A stretch of DNA of 64,000 bases from Hygrophila difformis (Eukaryota > Streptophyta > Magnoliopsida > Lamiales > Acanthaceae): NCBI GenBank assembly GCA_030278955.1, contig JAOANR010000002.1, positions 27,204,057 through 27,268,056 of the forward strand, written 5' to 3'. Both the position numbers and the translations under genes were made by a program. This document shows positions 11,036-23,110 of this stretch, piece by piece. Every line of letters begins with the position of its first letter. Position 1 is the first letter of the stretch. The notes under the pieces are model-generated. The model was given only the letters and a program-made list of their open reading frames with translations, was not told where the DNA came from and ran no database searches.

Positions 11036-14000
11036 ATGCCTCCACGCGGACGCCCAAGGAAATACCCTGCAAACCCACCTGTTGCACCTAACCCTATGGA
11101 AGGTGGGCAGAACCCTGTGGAAAATAGGCCAAACTCGGTAGGGAACAAACAACAGCCTATGGATGGACGACAGGACCGTCTGGAACAGATGATGCTCACC
11201 ATTGGTGCAGTAGTAGAACGGTAGCTGGCGAGAGATGAGGAACAATGTGGGCAACACACAGACTACATAGAGGCTGTACACAAATACCAGCCTCCCAGGT
11301 ACGCCGGACACGAAGACCCGACTAAATTAGAAGGGTGGATTGAGACCTTTGAAAAGTTGCTAGAGGCGGTCCAATGTCCAGACGAGAGAAAAGTGGAAGT
11401 AGCTACATTTTTTCTGGGAGGAAAGGCAAACACCTCGTGGAGAGGCCAGGAAAATCGGGAAGTTAGCTGGATAGAATTTCAAGAGGCTCTGCGCGCTAGG
11501 TTCTACTCCACCAGCGTGAAAAATGCTAAATATGAGGAGTTCGTCACTCTGAGGCAAGGTAACCATTCAGTCCACGAATACTACAAGAAATTCAACGAAA
11601 TTACCGCTTTGCCCCGGGACTGGTGAATACCGATCACGCCCAGGCGCAGAAGTTTGAGCTCGGGCTGAACCAAGGAATCCGAGAGGGCTTGGGAGGGAAA
11701 CAGTTCTTCAATCTCCAAAAGCTTTATGACCGAGCAATGACAGTGGAACGAGTTCGGCTCCCCAAGCGAAGATAGGAACATGCTGGACGATCCTCTGCAG
11801 CCCAGAAGAAGGGGCGTTTTGAGAAGAAACAAGACAACGGGAACCGTGGCCAACGCCGGGACTTCAATGGCCCCAACCCGAGAAATGACAATCATCCTCC
11901 AATTCCTTGCCTTACCGTAAATGTGACAAGAAACACTGGATGCAAGCCTGCCCGCTATTTGGGGATTGTTTCAGGTGCGGGCTAAATGGGCATATGGTCC
12001 ATGACTGTGGCATTCGCTTGGACGTTAATAGGCTGCGGGATGACCTCAAGAGGGACCCTCGTTTCCGAACCGAGGCGTGTTTGAAGGGAAAGCCGAGGAA
12101 CCCACAGCAAGACCAAGGCCGTAACTAGAGGAACCCGCCACCAGCTGCTCGGAACAATCAGGGGCGACTGAATGTGGTTAATCGGGCTGATCTTCAAGAA
12201 AATGATGACGTCATAGCTGGTACATTCACAGTTAAAGATTCCGCAACATATATTCTTTTTGATTCTGGAGCACCGTATTCCTTTATATTAAGTAAGAAAG
12301 CGGAACAACTAGGATTTAGAGCCCCTAGTACAGTGAATTTAGGCGTCTCATTACCTAATGGCACGGTGGTAAAATGCTCTCAGAGATACATGAATGTTCC
12401 AATTCTTATGTCCGGGGTAGAGTTTGCAGCAAACTTGATTAAGTGTGACTTGCAAGATTTTGACATCATTTTGGGGATGGATTGGTTGGCACGTCACAAG
12501 GCCACCATCGACTGCGCTCAATAGAAGGTGACGTTGTACGGCCCGAATAAACAAAGAGTGTCTATCTATGCAGAACCACCGAAACCAAGGATTAAGATCA
12601 TCACAGCATTAAAGATAACTGAGTTGGCAAACAAAGGATATCCGATCCATCTTTGCCACGTAGAGGACAAGCAAGTAGAGGAAGTTATCCTAGAACAGAT
12701 CCCGGTCGTACGTGACTATCCGGACGTGTTTCCAGATGAAATTCCAGGGATGCCACCACCCAGAGGGGTAGAGTTCACCATTGATTTGGCACCAGGAATG
12801 CAACCCGTGTCTAAAGCCCCATACCGGATAGCACCTGCAGAGTGCAAGGAATTAAAAGAGCAACTGGAAGAATTACTTGATAAAGGTTACATCAGACCAA
12901 GCACGTCACCATGGGGAGCCCCAGTGTTGTTCGTCCACAAGAAGGATGGTAGTATGAGGCTTTGAATAGACTACCACAGATTGAACCAGGTGACTATCAA
13001 AAACAAATATCCTCTTCCAAGGATTGACGATCTGTTCGATCAACTAAAAGGAGCAAGGACGTTCTCAAAGATCGATCTATGATCGGGATATCATCAGCTG
13101 AGGGTAGCTGAAGAGGACATTCCGAAGACAACTTTCCGAACCAGATACGGACATTACGAATTTACCGTAATGTCCTTGGGATTGACAAATGCCCCAGCAG
13201 TATTAATGAGCCTGATGAATGACGTGTTTTAGATACCTGCGTAGTGGTGTTCATCGATGATATTCTAATCTACTCCAGAGGGAAGCGCGAACACGAAGAA
13301 CACTTACGTAAGGTTTTGACAATATTGAGAGACCATCAGTTATATGCAAAATTGTCAAAGTGCGAGTTCTGGCTAAGCGAAGTGTCCTTCCTTGGACACA
13401 AGGTTTCAGCCGAAGGAATTTCGGTGGCCAAGGTATCAGCAGCGGCTGAATGGCCTATTCCGACCTCGCAAACTGAGATAAGAGGCTTCCTTGGTTTAGC
13501 AGGATACTACAGACGATTTGTGAAGAACTTCTCCAAGATTGCTAGACCATTGACGTGGAATTTGAAGAAAGAAAGCAAGGTGATTTGGACACCGGAGTGC
13601 AATGTCGCGTTCGAAATGTTGAAGGAGAGGTTGACTACTACTCCTGTCCTAACTCTTCCCACGGACACGGATGATTTTGAGGTATATAGTGATGCATCCA
13701 AAAGTGGACTGGGGTGTGTCCTAATGCAGCTCGGGAAAGTAGTAGCATATGCATCCCGACAACTGAGACCCCATGAGGAAAATTACACCACACACGACCT
13801 GGAATTAGCAGCGGTCGTATTCGCACTAAATATATGGAGACATTACTTGTATGGTCGGAAATGTAAGATTTACACCGATCATAAGAGTCTAAAGTATATT
13901 TTTACTCAGAAGGAGTTAAATATGCGACAGAAAAGGTGGTTGGAGTTGATCAAAGACTATGATCTAGATATCGCCTACCATGAGGGTAAAGCAAATGTTG

Positions 14001-15610
14001 TAGCCGATGCACTTAGCCGGATGACGACACACATGGCAAGTATGAAGGTTCTTCCACCGGAACTGTACCAAGAGATAGCTGGATTTGGAATCGAGTTGGT
14101 GTATGAAGGGACACCAGCAAAATTGTTCAGCACGGTCGCACTTCGCCTAGATATCTTTGAGGAGATTCGAGTGGGTCAGCCGGGAGATTTAAACTGGAGA
14201 GAATAAAGGCCAAGATTGAGCAAGGAAGGCACCTGACTTCCAAGTAGAGGCTGACGGATGTATTAAGTTTCGGGGACGTTGGTGCATACCCCAAGCATGT
14301 GCAGAATTAAAAAGAAAGATTTTGGAAGAAGGACACGAGACGCCGTATTCGGTTCACCCAGGTGGTGACAAGTTGTACAAGGATTTGAAGGAACATTTTT
14401 GTGGCCCCGAATGAAGAAGGAAGTGGCAGAATTTGTGGAGCAAGGCCCTATATGCCAGAAGGTTAAGGTGGAACGGAAGAAACCTATCGGGTTGGTTAAA
14501 CCATTGGAAATCCCAACATGGAAATGGGATAGTATCTCGATGGACTTCGTCTCAGGACGACCTAGGACGCCATCGGGGTATGATAAAATTTGGTTTATAG
14601 TCGACAGGTTAACCAAGGCTGCTATCTTCATTCCCGTGAGAGAAAAATGGAGTATGGAACAGTTATCTAAGGCCTATGTGGAGAATGTGGTGAGAAGACA
14701 TGGAGTTACTCAGGACATCGTGTCGGACCGCGATGGGAGATTCACTTCAAATTTTTAGACGAAGCTTCAAGAGGCACTCGTGACGAAGATTAATTTAAGC
14801 ACGGCTTTTCACCCGACCACCGATGGACAAACTGAAAGGACCATTCGAACCTTAGAGGACATGTTGAGATCATGTGTCATGGAGTTTGGAGGTAGCTGGG
14901 AAAAATCGAATTTGAGGCCATCTGGCACTAATCGAATTTTCATACAACAACAGCTATCACGCCAGTATCGGTATGGCACCATTTGAGGCCATGTACGGGA
15001 GGAGTGTCGTAGCCCACTATGTTGGTTCGAGAAGAATGAGCCAATCCAAGTTAGACCCATGATGATCGAAGAGTCAAGAAAGATAATCGAAAAGGTTCAA
15101 CAACGGATCAAGGCGGCACAGGATAGACAAAAGACGTATGCTGACATGCACATGAGAATTGGGGAATACAAGGTTGGAGATAAGATTCTTCTTAAAGTAT
15201 CTCCAATGAAGGGCGTAATGAGATTTGGCAAGCGCGGTAAATTGAGTCCGAGATATATAGGACCGTTTGAGATCACCGCAAGGATCGGACCATTGGCCTA
15301 TAGGTTGGCGTTACCGGAAGCTTTGTCTAGGGTATATAATGTGTTTCACGTATCTCAACTCATGGAGTATCATCATGACCCAAGAAGGGAAGTGATACCC
15401 GAGATAATCGAGTTGAATGGGGACCTGACTTACGAAAAAAGGCCCGTACAGATCTTGGATTCAACGGGGCGGACCACTAGGCGGAAATCGATTCGAATGG
15501 TAAAGGTGCAATGGTCGAGGCATGACGAGGGGGATGCCACGTGGGAAGTCGAAGCGGACATAAAGGATAAGTACCCGGAGTTGTTTGATGAAGTTAGAGA
15601 CGAAGAGTAA
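11036..15610 (+). pseudogene. gag-pol polyprotein of copy B, multiply broken
   Basis: The ATG at 11036 follows ATTTCATTTCAG, an acceptor-like string. Recognisable in order: gag (to about 11900, stop at 11222 and frameshift near 11620), CCHC knuckle CFRCGLNGHMVHDC (about 11967-12008), protease with DSGAP (about 12260), RT (about 12700-13500), RNase H ([11 protein letters not shown], about 13685), integrase (about 14290-15000, with deletions), and chromodomain (about 15430-15590). Visible lesions include a stop replacing the Cys of the LCIDYR motif (12963), a stop right after the motif-A aspartate (KIDL then TGA, 13080), a short deletion before FIDD (13230), a frameshift near 14190 and a stop at 14756. 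Motif A here keeps the catalytic Asp, unlike copies A and C. Confidence 0.92.
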
Positions 15611-15687
15611 CTTGGTGCATTATGATGGAGGTATGTCATCATATTGCGCTATTTTTATTATATCGAGTTTTCCTAACCATATCATGT

Positions 15688-15725
15688 GGCTTCGGGGATG
15701 AAGCCTTAGTTTAAGGAGGGTAGAC
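15688..15725 (+). promoter_or_regulatory. Polypurine tract with upstream hairpin, copy B
   Basis: GGCTTCG-GGGA-TGAAGCC (15688-15705; 7-bp stem counting one G-U, GNRA-like loop), five bases, then TTAAGGAGGGTAGAC abutting the 3' LTR at 15726. Same geometry as the copy A/C hairpin, with two A-T pairs replaced by G-C pairs. Confidence 0.78.
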
Positions 15726-18591
15726 TATAACACCCGGCAATTTTTAGAAAAAAAATTCTAATTTAAAATTTTAACAATAGTTAAAATTTTCAATAGGTAA
15801 CAATCTAATAATTTTAACTCTTGCTTAGAGACTAAAGGAGGATTGTTTAATTAATTATAGTGGATTACCACCAATTAATTAAATCTTTCGGATTAAAATT
15901 ATGGGAATTTCACCCTTAGATCAAAGTACTTGTCCATTTAAATTGTGGAGATCATGGACCGTTGGATTCTTAGCCTAGCTAGCAATTGTCCAAGATAGTG
16001 AATCGGGATTTGTTGGACTATTTAGTTAACGATGCCAATTAATAAGTGATTTGTACCCAATAGATTAAATTATGAATTATTGAACATAAACCATTAAAAA
16101 CTTAATTAGGTCCATAAGCAAAATTATTAAGTCCATAAGTCCATTGGGTTAACATTTTAGCTTGGGCCATTTAATTAGAGCTGTTTAGGTCCAATTGACA
16201 AAGACATAGTCCAACAAGGATGGCCCAATGCAAGCCCAACTAGCTAGAGCCCAACACATGAAACCCTAACCTTAACCCTAGCTAGCCGCCGCCCTTCCGG
16301 CACCGCCACCGCCGGCGGCGGTCCGCCGGCAGCTTCACCGGAAACCCCCGTTGCAACAAATTTTGGCTCCCCAACCCCATTTTTTCTTCAAATCCGGCCA
16401 CACCACCCTCCTGCCGCCGCCTCCACCCCCAAACAGCCGCACCACCACCGCCACCTTCTCCATTTCCCGCGGCCATCCTCGCCACCACAGCCACCACCTC
16501 CCACCTTCAAACCCTCCAGGACCACCATGACTCCGTCACCACCATCACCTCCGCCACCCCAAAAACACCACCACAGCCACCACCACCCTCTCTCCCTGAG
16601 CCACAAAGCCAACACCACACAAACAGAAAATAGAAAGGAAAAAGAAGAAAGGAAGAAGAGAGGAGAAGAATGGAAGGAGGTTGGAGTCCTTCCGCCGCCT
16701 GCCGCTGCCTTCACTCGCGTCCGTCGGAGCCGCCATGGAGAGGAAGGAGACAGAGAGAATTGGACAAGGGAGAAGCCACCACTGCCGTTGCCGCCTTCGT
16801 CGTGCGCTGCTGCCACCGCCATCATCGCAGGGCAGTCGCCCTCTTCCAGCCGCTGCCGTCGCCCGCCGCCGCCGGTGGTGTGCCAAGAGGAAGACCGAAA
16901 ATGGGGGAAAGGCAAAACAAGGAAGTAAGGTGGGGTGAGAGTGTATGAGGGCTGAAAAGTCTTCTGCATAATGGAGACAAAAATTCTAAAATGAGGAGGG
17001 TAGTAGGACACTAACCCTTGAGTACCAGGAGCATTAATGAAGTGCAGAACCCAACTGAGGAAAGAGCCCATCTGAAAAGCTGAAATGAGATTTTATTTGT
17101 CTTATCTGGCCAACACCTCCCTATAAAAAGTCCCTCTCCTCCCCCTATGGTAATACACGCCATTCCTCCCCCTCTCTCCAGATAATTTTCTTTTTCCTCC
17201 TTGTTATGTCTGATTGGAGTTACAGAATAGAGTAGCAGTTGGGTTTCAAGGTTTTGGTGAAGCAAGTTTCAATTAAGAATTTAAGAGGTGAAGTTTCCTC
17301 TGTTTAGTTAGTTTCCTTTAATAAATTTTAGCTATCTTAGTAGTAGTAGTAGTAGTAGTATTATTAATTAAAATAACATTTCAGGCAGTTCAAGTTATTT
17401 CCACTTTAAGGGTTTTCTGCTCGTAGGCCAACGTAACCGTGTTGTGATTTCCTAATCTTCATACGGTAACTGTAAGTAGACTTTTATTCCTTGATGTTAA
17501 GCCAAAAAATTTATTTAGCTTAAGCATAATTTATTTACCGCTTTATTTCTTTAAATTTATGCTTATAGCTCCCTACTGTTATTTTTGGTTTATTGGTATG
17601 CTTCTTTTACTGTGCTTTATAATTACTGCATCTATCCACAAAAATCCTACGGATTTTTAAGCACGCATTGTTACGGGGATGGGGACGTGCCATGGGTCGC
17701 TGCTGCCCAACTCCCACGTTGTTGTGCACATAATAGCCGCACGGGGACCATTGGGGATTTCCAGCTCGGTGCCATCGGTCTTCTCTCTTAGTGGGTATGA
17801 GGAAATTTCTTACCTCCCCACACCCTTGAGTGTATGTGAGATCTGGGCCATACGGCAGGGAACCTGCACATCACGATGGCTGAGATACTTAAATCTCGGT
17901 AACGCATTGTGTCATATTATCTTTACCCGGGTTATAGATTAATATCGCATTTATGTACAATTAAATTCTCGTTTAGCATGCCAATTCCATAACGGTCATT
18001 TTAAATTACATCTGGAACCCGACATCCTCCGGGAGTAAGGGTCTGCTTACTCAGCGATTATTTTTCGCTGACTCTACATTTTACTTATTCCTTTACAGGT
18101 TTTGACATCTGTGAGGACCACTAGACATTTCATTTCATTTGCGCACGGATCGGGGTATTATAAGTATTTCTTTTCCAGATTTTAAGTATGTAAAACTTTT
18201 AAGTCTCCTTGACGGAGTTAACTTGGCATATGGTATGTTCCCATTTGAGGACGTATACTCGGGTGACTGCCCACTTTTGTTACTTCCTACGCCTCTCTAT
18301 TTTCACTGACGATGAACGGTGTTGCTTTAAGAATGCATGATCCATTGCCCCTTTTTAGATGGTGCATTTATATCATTTAGCCCTCATAGGGGCATATCGG
18401 TTTATTTCTATTGGTATGCTGGTACTCTGATTTGAAGCCTCTTTTATACGTCAAAGTTTTATAAGCTTTCATTTTCCGAATTTTTTTCAAGTTAGCGTAT
18501 TTCGGATATTCCGGGCTACATGGCAGTAGCACCCTCCCATTTCTCCCGCATTTTCTTCCGCTGTTCCTATAGGGAAAATGGGGGTGTTACA
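15726..18591 (+). repeat. 3' LTR of copy B
   Basis: Complete LTR of 2,866 bp. It begins TATAACACCC, so the expected TG terminus has become TA, and ends GGGTGTTACA at 18591. Contains TATAAAAA at 17122, GTAAGT at 17472 and the same GC-rich low-complexity block (about 16280-16900) as the 5' LTR. Apparent glycine- or proline-rich frames inside it are compositional. Confidence 0.92.
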
Positions 18592-20140
18592 TTCAAGTGG
18601 TTAATCAATCAAATGATCTTCGATAATGCCAATTGAAGCCAATATCTATAAAGTCGTCTCAATGAAGGTCAGTGTTGAGAGCGAGAAGGATTCTTCACTC
18701 TTTGTCATGTTAGAAAACATGGGATGGATGATCGGATGCTCATTTAAAAAAAAAAATCACCAAACTAGACAGAATGGAAGCAACTATGTCCATGCTAACT
18801 ACATCTTACATCAATGTTTGACACTTGTTCCGAAATACGCTGAATTGGTCTCGAAGACCAAATGCATCTCTGGCAAAATCCAAGCTACTGCTTCCAAAGG
18901 AAATTGAAATTGACAGGGGCTCATTTGTGATGCTTCCCATAGTCCACCAAGATGGCAACAACTTCAAATTGATCATTTAAATAATTTTTAAATTGATGCC
19001 CATATTGCCATTGCAAAACAAAATAGGATTATTTCCTTGCAAAAAAAAAAAAAAATGGAAGATGAAGCAAAAAAATACATTTGCAAGATAAATGTAATGT
19101 AATTTTTGAATGATATGCTAACAAAAATTGCAAGATAAATGCAATTACAAAAATGCATGTCAAATTTAGGTGATTAATTTTATTTTAAATCTTTGCACTT
19201 GGAATTAGATTTTGAAAAATTCAAAATTTGGGCACCACAAAAAGAGAATATTTGCATGTAAAAAAAAATACATGTTAAATATTGCTTGGAATAATTTTAA
19301 GTTCATTACTAAATTTCAGACTTAAAATTAAATATTTTTGGGACCTATCCTCAAAAAATCAACAAAATTTGGGATAAAATTTGGGGATTCAATATTTGAA
19401 TTATCTAAACATTGACGGGTAAAATCCTAGAGGTGCAAAGTGGTGGGGTCAATTTATAATTCTCTAAAAATTGGGGATCAGGACTCTAAGGTTTGGAAAA
19501 GTTAGGGTCTAATTGACTTAGAAAGAGACCGAGTCTTCCTCTTCCCCAAAAACGGAAAAAAAAAAAACAAACAAACAAACAAACAAACGCAGACTCTCTT
19601 CTCCAATTTGATGAAGAGGCACAAACGCAGCTATCCGCCTCTCCAATCTCTAAAAACAAAAATGGCAGCCATTGTTGAAGTTAAGAATAAGTTGATCTTG
19701 ACAGGATAAATTCAAGCTATGAAACAGAGTTAGAATGTAAGACTTGAGGTGTGCTGAGGAGCACTGTCCTAAAGAATTATCTCGGCTAGGCCAATTATTC
19801 TTTAGGATACAACGAGGTCTGTAGCCTAGAGATCAAACTACAATAGGAACAATGATTTTCAGAAGAAGGAATTTATATTTGGATGAAAGGGGTGAGGAAG
19901 GGAGGACATATAAGAGAAGAGAGCACGTGCGTAAAGAGACGAGAAAAAAGCTACTTCTCTTATATGTAGGTAATCCCTTTCATAATTCCTTTTATAGATG
20001 TAAAAAGGAGAGAGCCGTTCCTCCTCAATCTCCACCACTCCGGAAGAATAGCAACTTCTCCAACAGATGCTCAACACCCGACTGCTCCAAAAATTAAAGT
20101 GCACAAGCATTCAAGTGTCGTTGCCATCCTTCCTTCATAT
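18592..20140. other. AT-rich stretch, no gene recognised
   Basis: Single-copy-looking AT-rich sequence with A runs (18746, 19041, 19556) and a short (CAAA)n run at 19567-19588. A 93-codon plus-strand frame (18626-18907) and an 81-codon frame (19852-20097) have no recognisable domain. A Kozak-like AAAAATGGCAGCC at 19656 opens a frame that stops after about 15 codons. I see no supported gene. Confidence 0.5.
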
Positions 20141-20749
20141 TCCTTTACAGTATCCGAAATAAAGATCAAAGATTTGTTCAAAAATCCCCCACATACTGTA
20201 AAGACCTCAAATTTCGAATGAAGTACAATATATCAAACTGGTGCACATTGCACTATGTACTGGTCCTTGATAGAAGCATTTTGATGCACAAAACAGATGG
20301 TAAAGCTTAAAGCTTTTATGAAACAAATGTTTTAATTATGTACATTGATCTCTTCAACCATATTGTACCCCCACATTTCACTTTTCAACGCCATTTTGCA
20401 ACAATAGGCCATGCGCATGCCTGGTTATTCGTGAGTGCTCTAGATAATTAGCCAAATTCTCTTGGGAGCGGCCCCACTCCACACTCATATAGGTAATTTC
20501 ATCAAATGTATCTTTCATATAATACACCACCCTATAAGGGCTATGAAATTATTAAGAGCATAGTTCAACCCACATTAAGATTTGCAGTAATGAGCACAAC
20601 ATACATCATAAGAAAAGGACCTGGGTACATAGTGCTCCAGATAATCATCATGAATTGTTATTACCAATATGAACATACTTCATGGGATCTCCAATCACAT
20701 AAGTTGGGTTTCCATCATCTATGATCATTCAAAGTGGCTTTAGACCCAT
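20141..20749. other. Sequence 3' of the copia remnant
   Basis: AT-rich, no coding content recognised. By position it may be the 3' untranslated part and LTR of the copia element (TGTAAAGACC at about 20198 is an LTR-start-like string), but no partner LTR was found in the window, so this is unproven. Confidence 0.3.
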
Positions 20750-21859
20750 TCCTCTCGATGTTTCAAGCATTTTCCCTCTACCCAAGGGCTTAGTCAGAGG
20801 ATCTACTAGATTCAGTTATGTCCTCACATAATCCGTGGATATTATTCCATCTTTTAGCAATTGCTTTACAACGTCAAGTCGTAGATGTATGTTTTTGCTT
20901 GTCCTATTATATGATTTATTTTTAGCTACAACTACTGCTGTTTGGCTATCACAATGTATCAAGACAAGAGGAATTGGTTCTGTGTCTAGAGGTATTTCCG
21001 CCTAGAAGTTTTTCAACCACTCAACCTCATTGCCAGTTAATTCCGTAGAGATGACTTTAGACTCTATCGTAGACCTGGCAATAATTGTTTGTTTAGTTGA
21101 TTTCCAAGAAATTGCTCCTCCGCCTAATGTAAATACATAACCACTAGTTGATTTCGCCTCGTTAGAGTCAAAGATCCAATTTGCATCATTGCACCCTTCT
21201 AAGACAGCAGGAAATCTATTATAGCTATGGTACCTTTCAAGTATTTCATTAGTCTAGCTTGAGCTATCCTGTGGTCATTACTCGGATTATGAGTATACCT
21301 GCTTAGTCTACCTATAACATAAGCTATATCAGGTCTCGTAAAGTTAATTAAATGCAACATACTCCCAATAATTTGAGTATATTTCAACTGAGAGACAGGT
21401 TCTTCTCTATTTTTTGTTAGTCCTGCATCAGGATCATGAAGAGTACTTACTAGATTAACCTCATAGTGACAACTTTTTAAAAAGTTTTTCAATATAATGT
21501 TTTTGTGTAATTGTGATTCCATGATGATTCCTAAGAATTTCCATGCCTAAAATGACACTAGCTTCTCCCATATTTTTCATATCGAATTTGGAAGCCAATA
21601 ATTTTTTTGTATTTTCCACTGTGTCAAGTGAAGTTCCTATTGACATATCATCAACATATAAACTGATTATTACACTATCTTCATTGGTTTTCTTCATAAA
21701 TACACATTTCCACACTAACAGAATGAAAATTGTGTGCAAGTTACAACCAATAGGTTTTGCTCCTATTGGTAAATCAACCAAAGCCCAAGTTTGATTTCTC
21801 AAAAGTGAGTTATCTCATCTCTAATGGCCTTTTCAATGTTGGGCATCAGAAGAAGAAGT

Positions 21860-22404
21860 TGCTTCAGAATAAGTTTTTTTTTTCTTTTTTTTTTAGAAAG
21901 GTGTACTTTATTTCATATCCAAACTCAATACACAAGCACTACTACACAATTGCTCACAGCATGACTTCCTTCATTGCACCTTTGTTCAAAAGAATACTCA
22001 AGTGTTCCAAACATAGTATAACACACCTATACCATTCAACAATGCCATCTGATCATTACTGCTACAACTCCAATTGAATGCAGACCAGTCTTCCTTCAGC
22101 TAAAAAGCGTGCGCTAGATCCAAACGTCCACAGAGCCTTCACCTGCAGCCCCATTTCTTGCCCAGCTATCCGCCACATTGCTCTGTTCTCTAAGAATGTG
22201 TTTTACCCTCACGTCCCCTGCACATCTAATGGCTCCCATAATAGGTACCAACAACCTGGAAAGTCGCGAAGGTACTTTCTCCGGTTCATTTATCCAATTC
22301 ATCACATTTATTGAATCACATTCAAAAATCAATCTAGGCAAAGGAAATCCTTGATCCCGAACAACAGCCTCACAAATTCCACTAATTCTGCTTCAGAATA
22401 AGTT
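21860..22404 (-). mobile_element. 5'-truncated L1-type LINE with 16-bp target duplication
   Basis: The 16-bp sequence TGCTTCAGAATAAGTT occurs at 21860-21875 and 22389-22404. Between them, in minus sense, lies a short body ending in a poly(A) tail (T run at 21876-21894 on plus). The body encodes the C-terminal RNase H-like domain of plant L1 elements (LIFECDSINVMNWINEP, then VKHILREQSNVADSWA; codons within 22114-22341). Target duplication, poly(A) and 5' truncation are the hallmarks of target-primed reverse transcription. It sits inside the copia RT region, so it is younger than that element. Confidence 0.88.
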
Positions 22405-22744
22405 AAAAGATCATAATTTATTAAATATGTGTAAAATTATCACCATAGGATAGCTTTTTCCTTTGTCTTTTACATCTCTAGAACCCTTCTTCTAAAGCTT
22501 CAATTATTGATTCAACATTGGGTATATTAGTTTTAAAATTTAGTGGATCACTTGGTGTATTTTAAATAGTTTCCTTCAGAGGAAATATGTTCTCAAAGAA
22601 TTCTTCATTTTTAGTTTCAGTTATTGAATTATACTCAAGTACATCAGTTTTCAATACTAGGAAACGATGTACTGCACTAGTAAAAGCATAAACTATGAAG
22701 GAACAATCAGTTGTTTTTGATCCTATCTTGCAAAAGTGTGTGGG

Positions 22745-22862
22745 AGCCCAAGATACACAAATTACAAAGGGGGATAAAGGGGAGGGAGAGGGGGCCGGGT
22801 AGGAATCAAACCTCCAACCTATGGTTGAAAAGCAGGGAACATAACTACTTGGGTCAAGTCTC
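22745..22862 (-). mobile_element. Probable tRNA-derived SINE fragment
   Basis: On the minus strand a box-A-like TGACCCAAGTAGTT (22843-22856) is followed about 30 bases later by a box-B-like GGTTTGATTCC (22802-22812, one mismatch from GGTTCGATTCC), as in tRNA-derived SINE heads. It replaces the integrase core of the copia remnant. No poly(A)/poly(T) tail or target duplication was seen. Confidence 0.5.
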
Positions 22863-23110
22863 ATTCCCTAAGGACATTTAGCATGTTTTCTTAGTTAATT
22901 TAGCTTCAGCACATGTTTGTCATTTGTCCCAATCAACATTGTAAAAGTTAGGCAACAAACCTAAAACAGGCATTTTCTTAACATATGAAACATTCGAATA
23001 CCCTAATCTAGCATTCCAAGTATCAAGAGAAACCATAATATAAACAAAATTAGCAGCTATTTTATTATTTTCAAGATTAAGTACAAAGCGACCCTGGCAA
23101 CAATATCCTC

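Larger units (their letters stand above)
7203..18591 (+). mobile_element. Ty3/gypsy Tekay-type element, copy B (decayed, second family)
   Basis: Plus-strand element with a 5' LTR lacking its first bases (7203-9971), primer site TGGTATCAGAG at 9975, an upstream coiled-coil ORF, gag-pol with many stops and frameshifts, polypurine tract and 3' LTR (15726-18591). RT/RNase H/chromodomain sequence is the same chromovirus group as copies A and C but clearly a different family, and the LTRs (about 2.87 kb) are unrelated at sequence level. The left terminus was lost at the 7202 junction with copy A, so no target duplication can be checked. Confidence 0.92.
20750..23110 (-). pseudogene. Ty1/copia gag-pol remnant
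   Basis: Minus-strand copia polyprotein debris, read from high to low coordinates. About 23090-22870: pre-integrase segment (SLDTWNARLGYSNVSYVKKM) and the start of the integrase zinc region. About 22740-22440: segment after the integrase core (KIGSKTTDCSFIVYA). About 21860-21200: RT with TWALVDLPIGAKPIGC, the catalytic YVDD (SLYVDDMSIG) and the YTQIIGSMLHLINFTRPDIAY stretch (shown in part). About 21190-20750: RNase H with the [18 protein letters not shown] motif and SRGMGLKPL near the end. Frames shift and stops occur. The integrase catalytic core is absent and a SINE-like sequence lies in its place; a LINE fragment interrupts RT. LTRs were not identified. Confidence 0.85.

Noticed and set aside
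18626..18907. 93-codon plus frame as a possible gene
   Set aside because: No recognisable domain, AT-rich context with an A run in the frame, no gene structure around it.
20198..20207. LTR start of the copia element at TGTAAAGACC
   Set aside because: No second LTR, tract or target duplication found to support the boundary.
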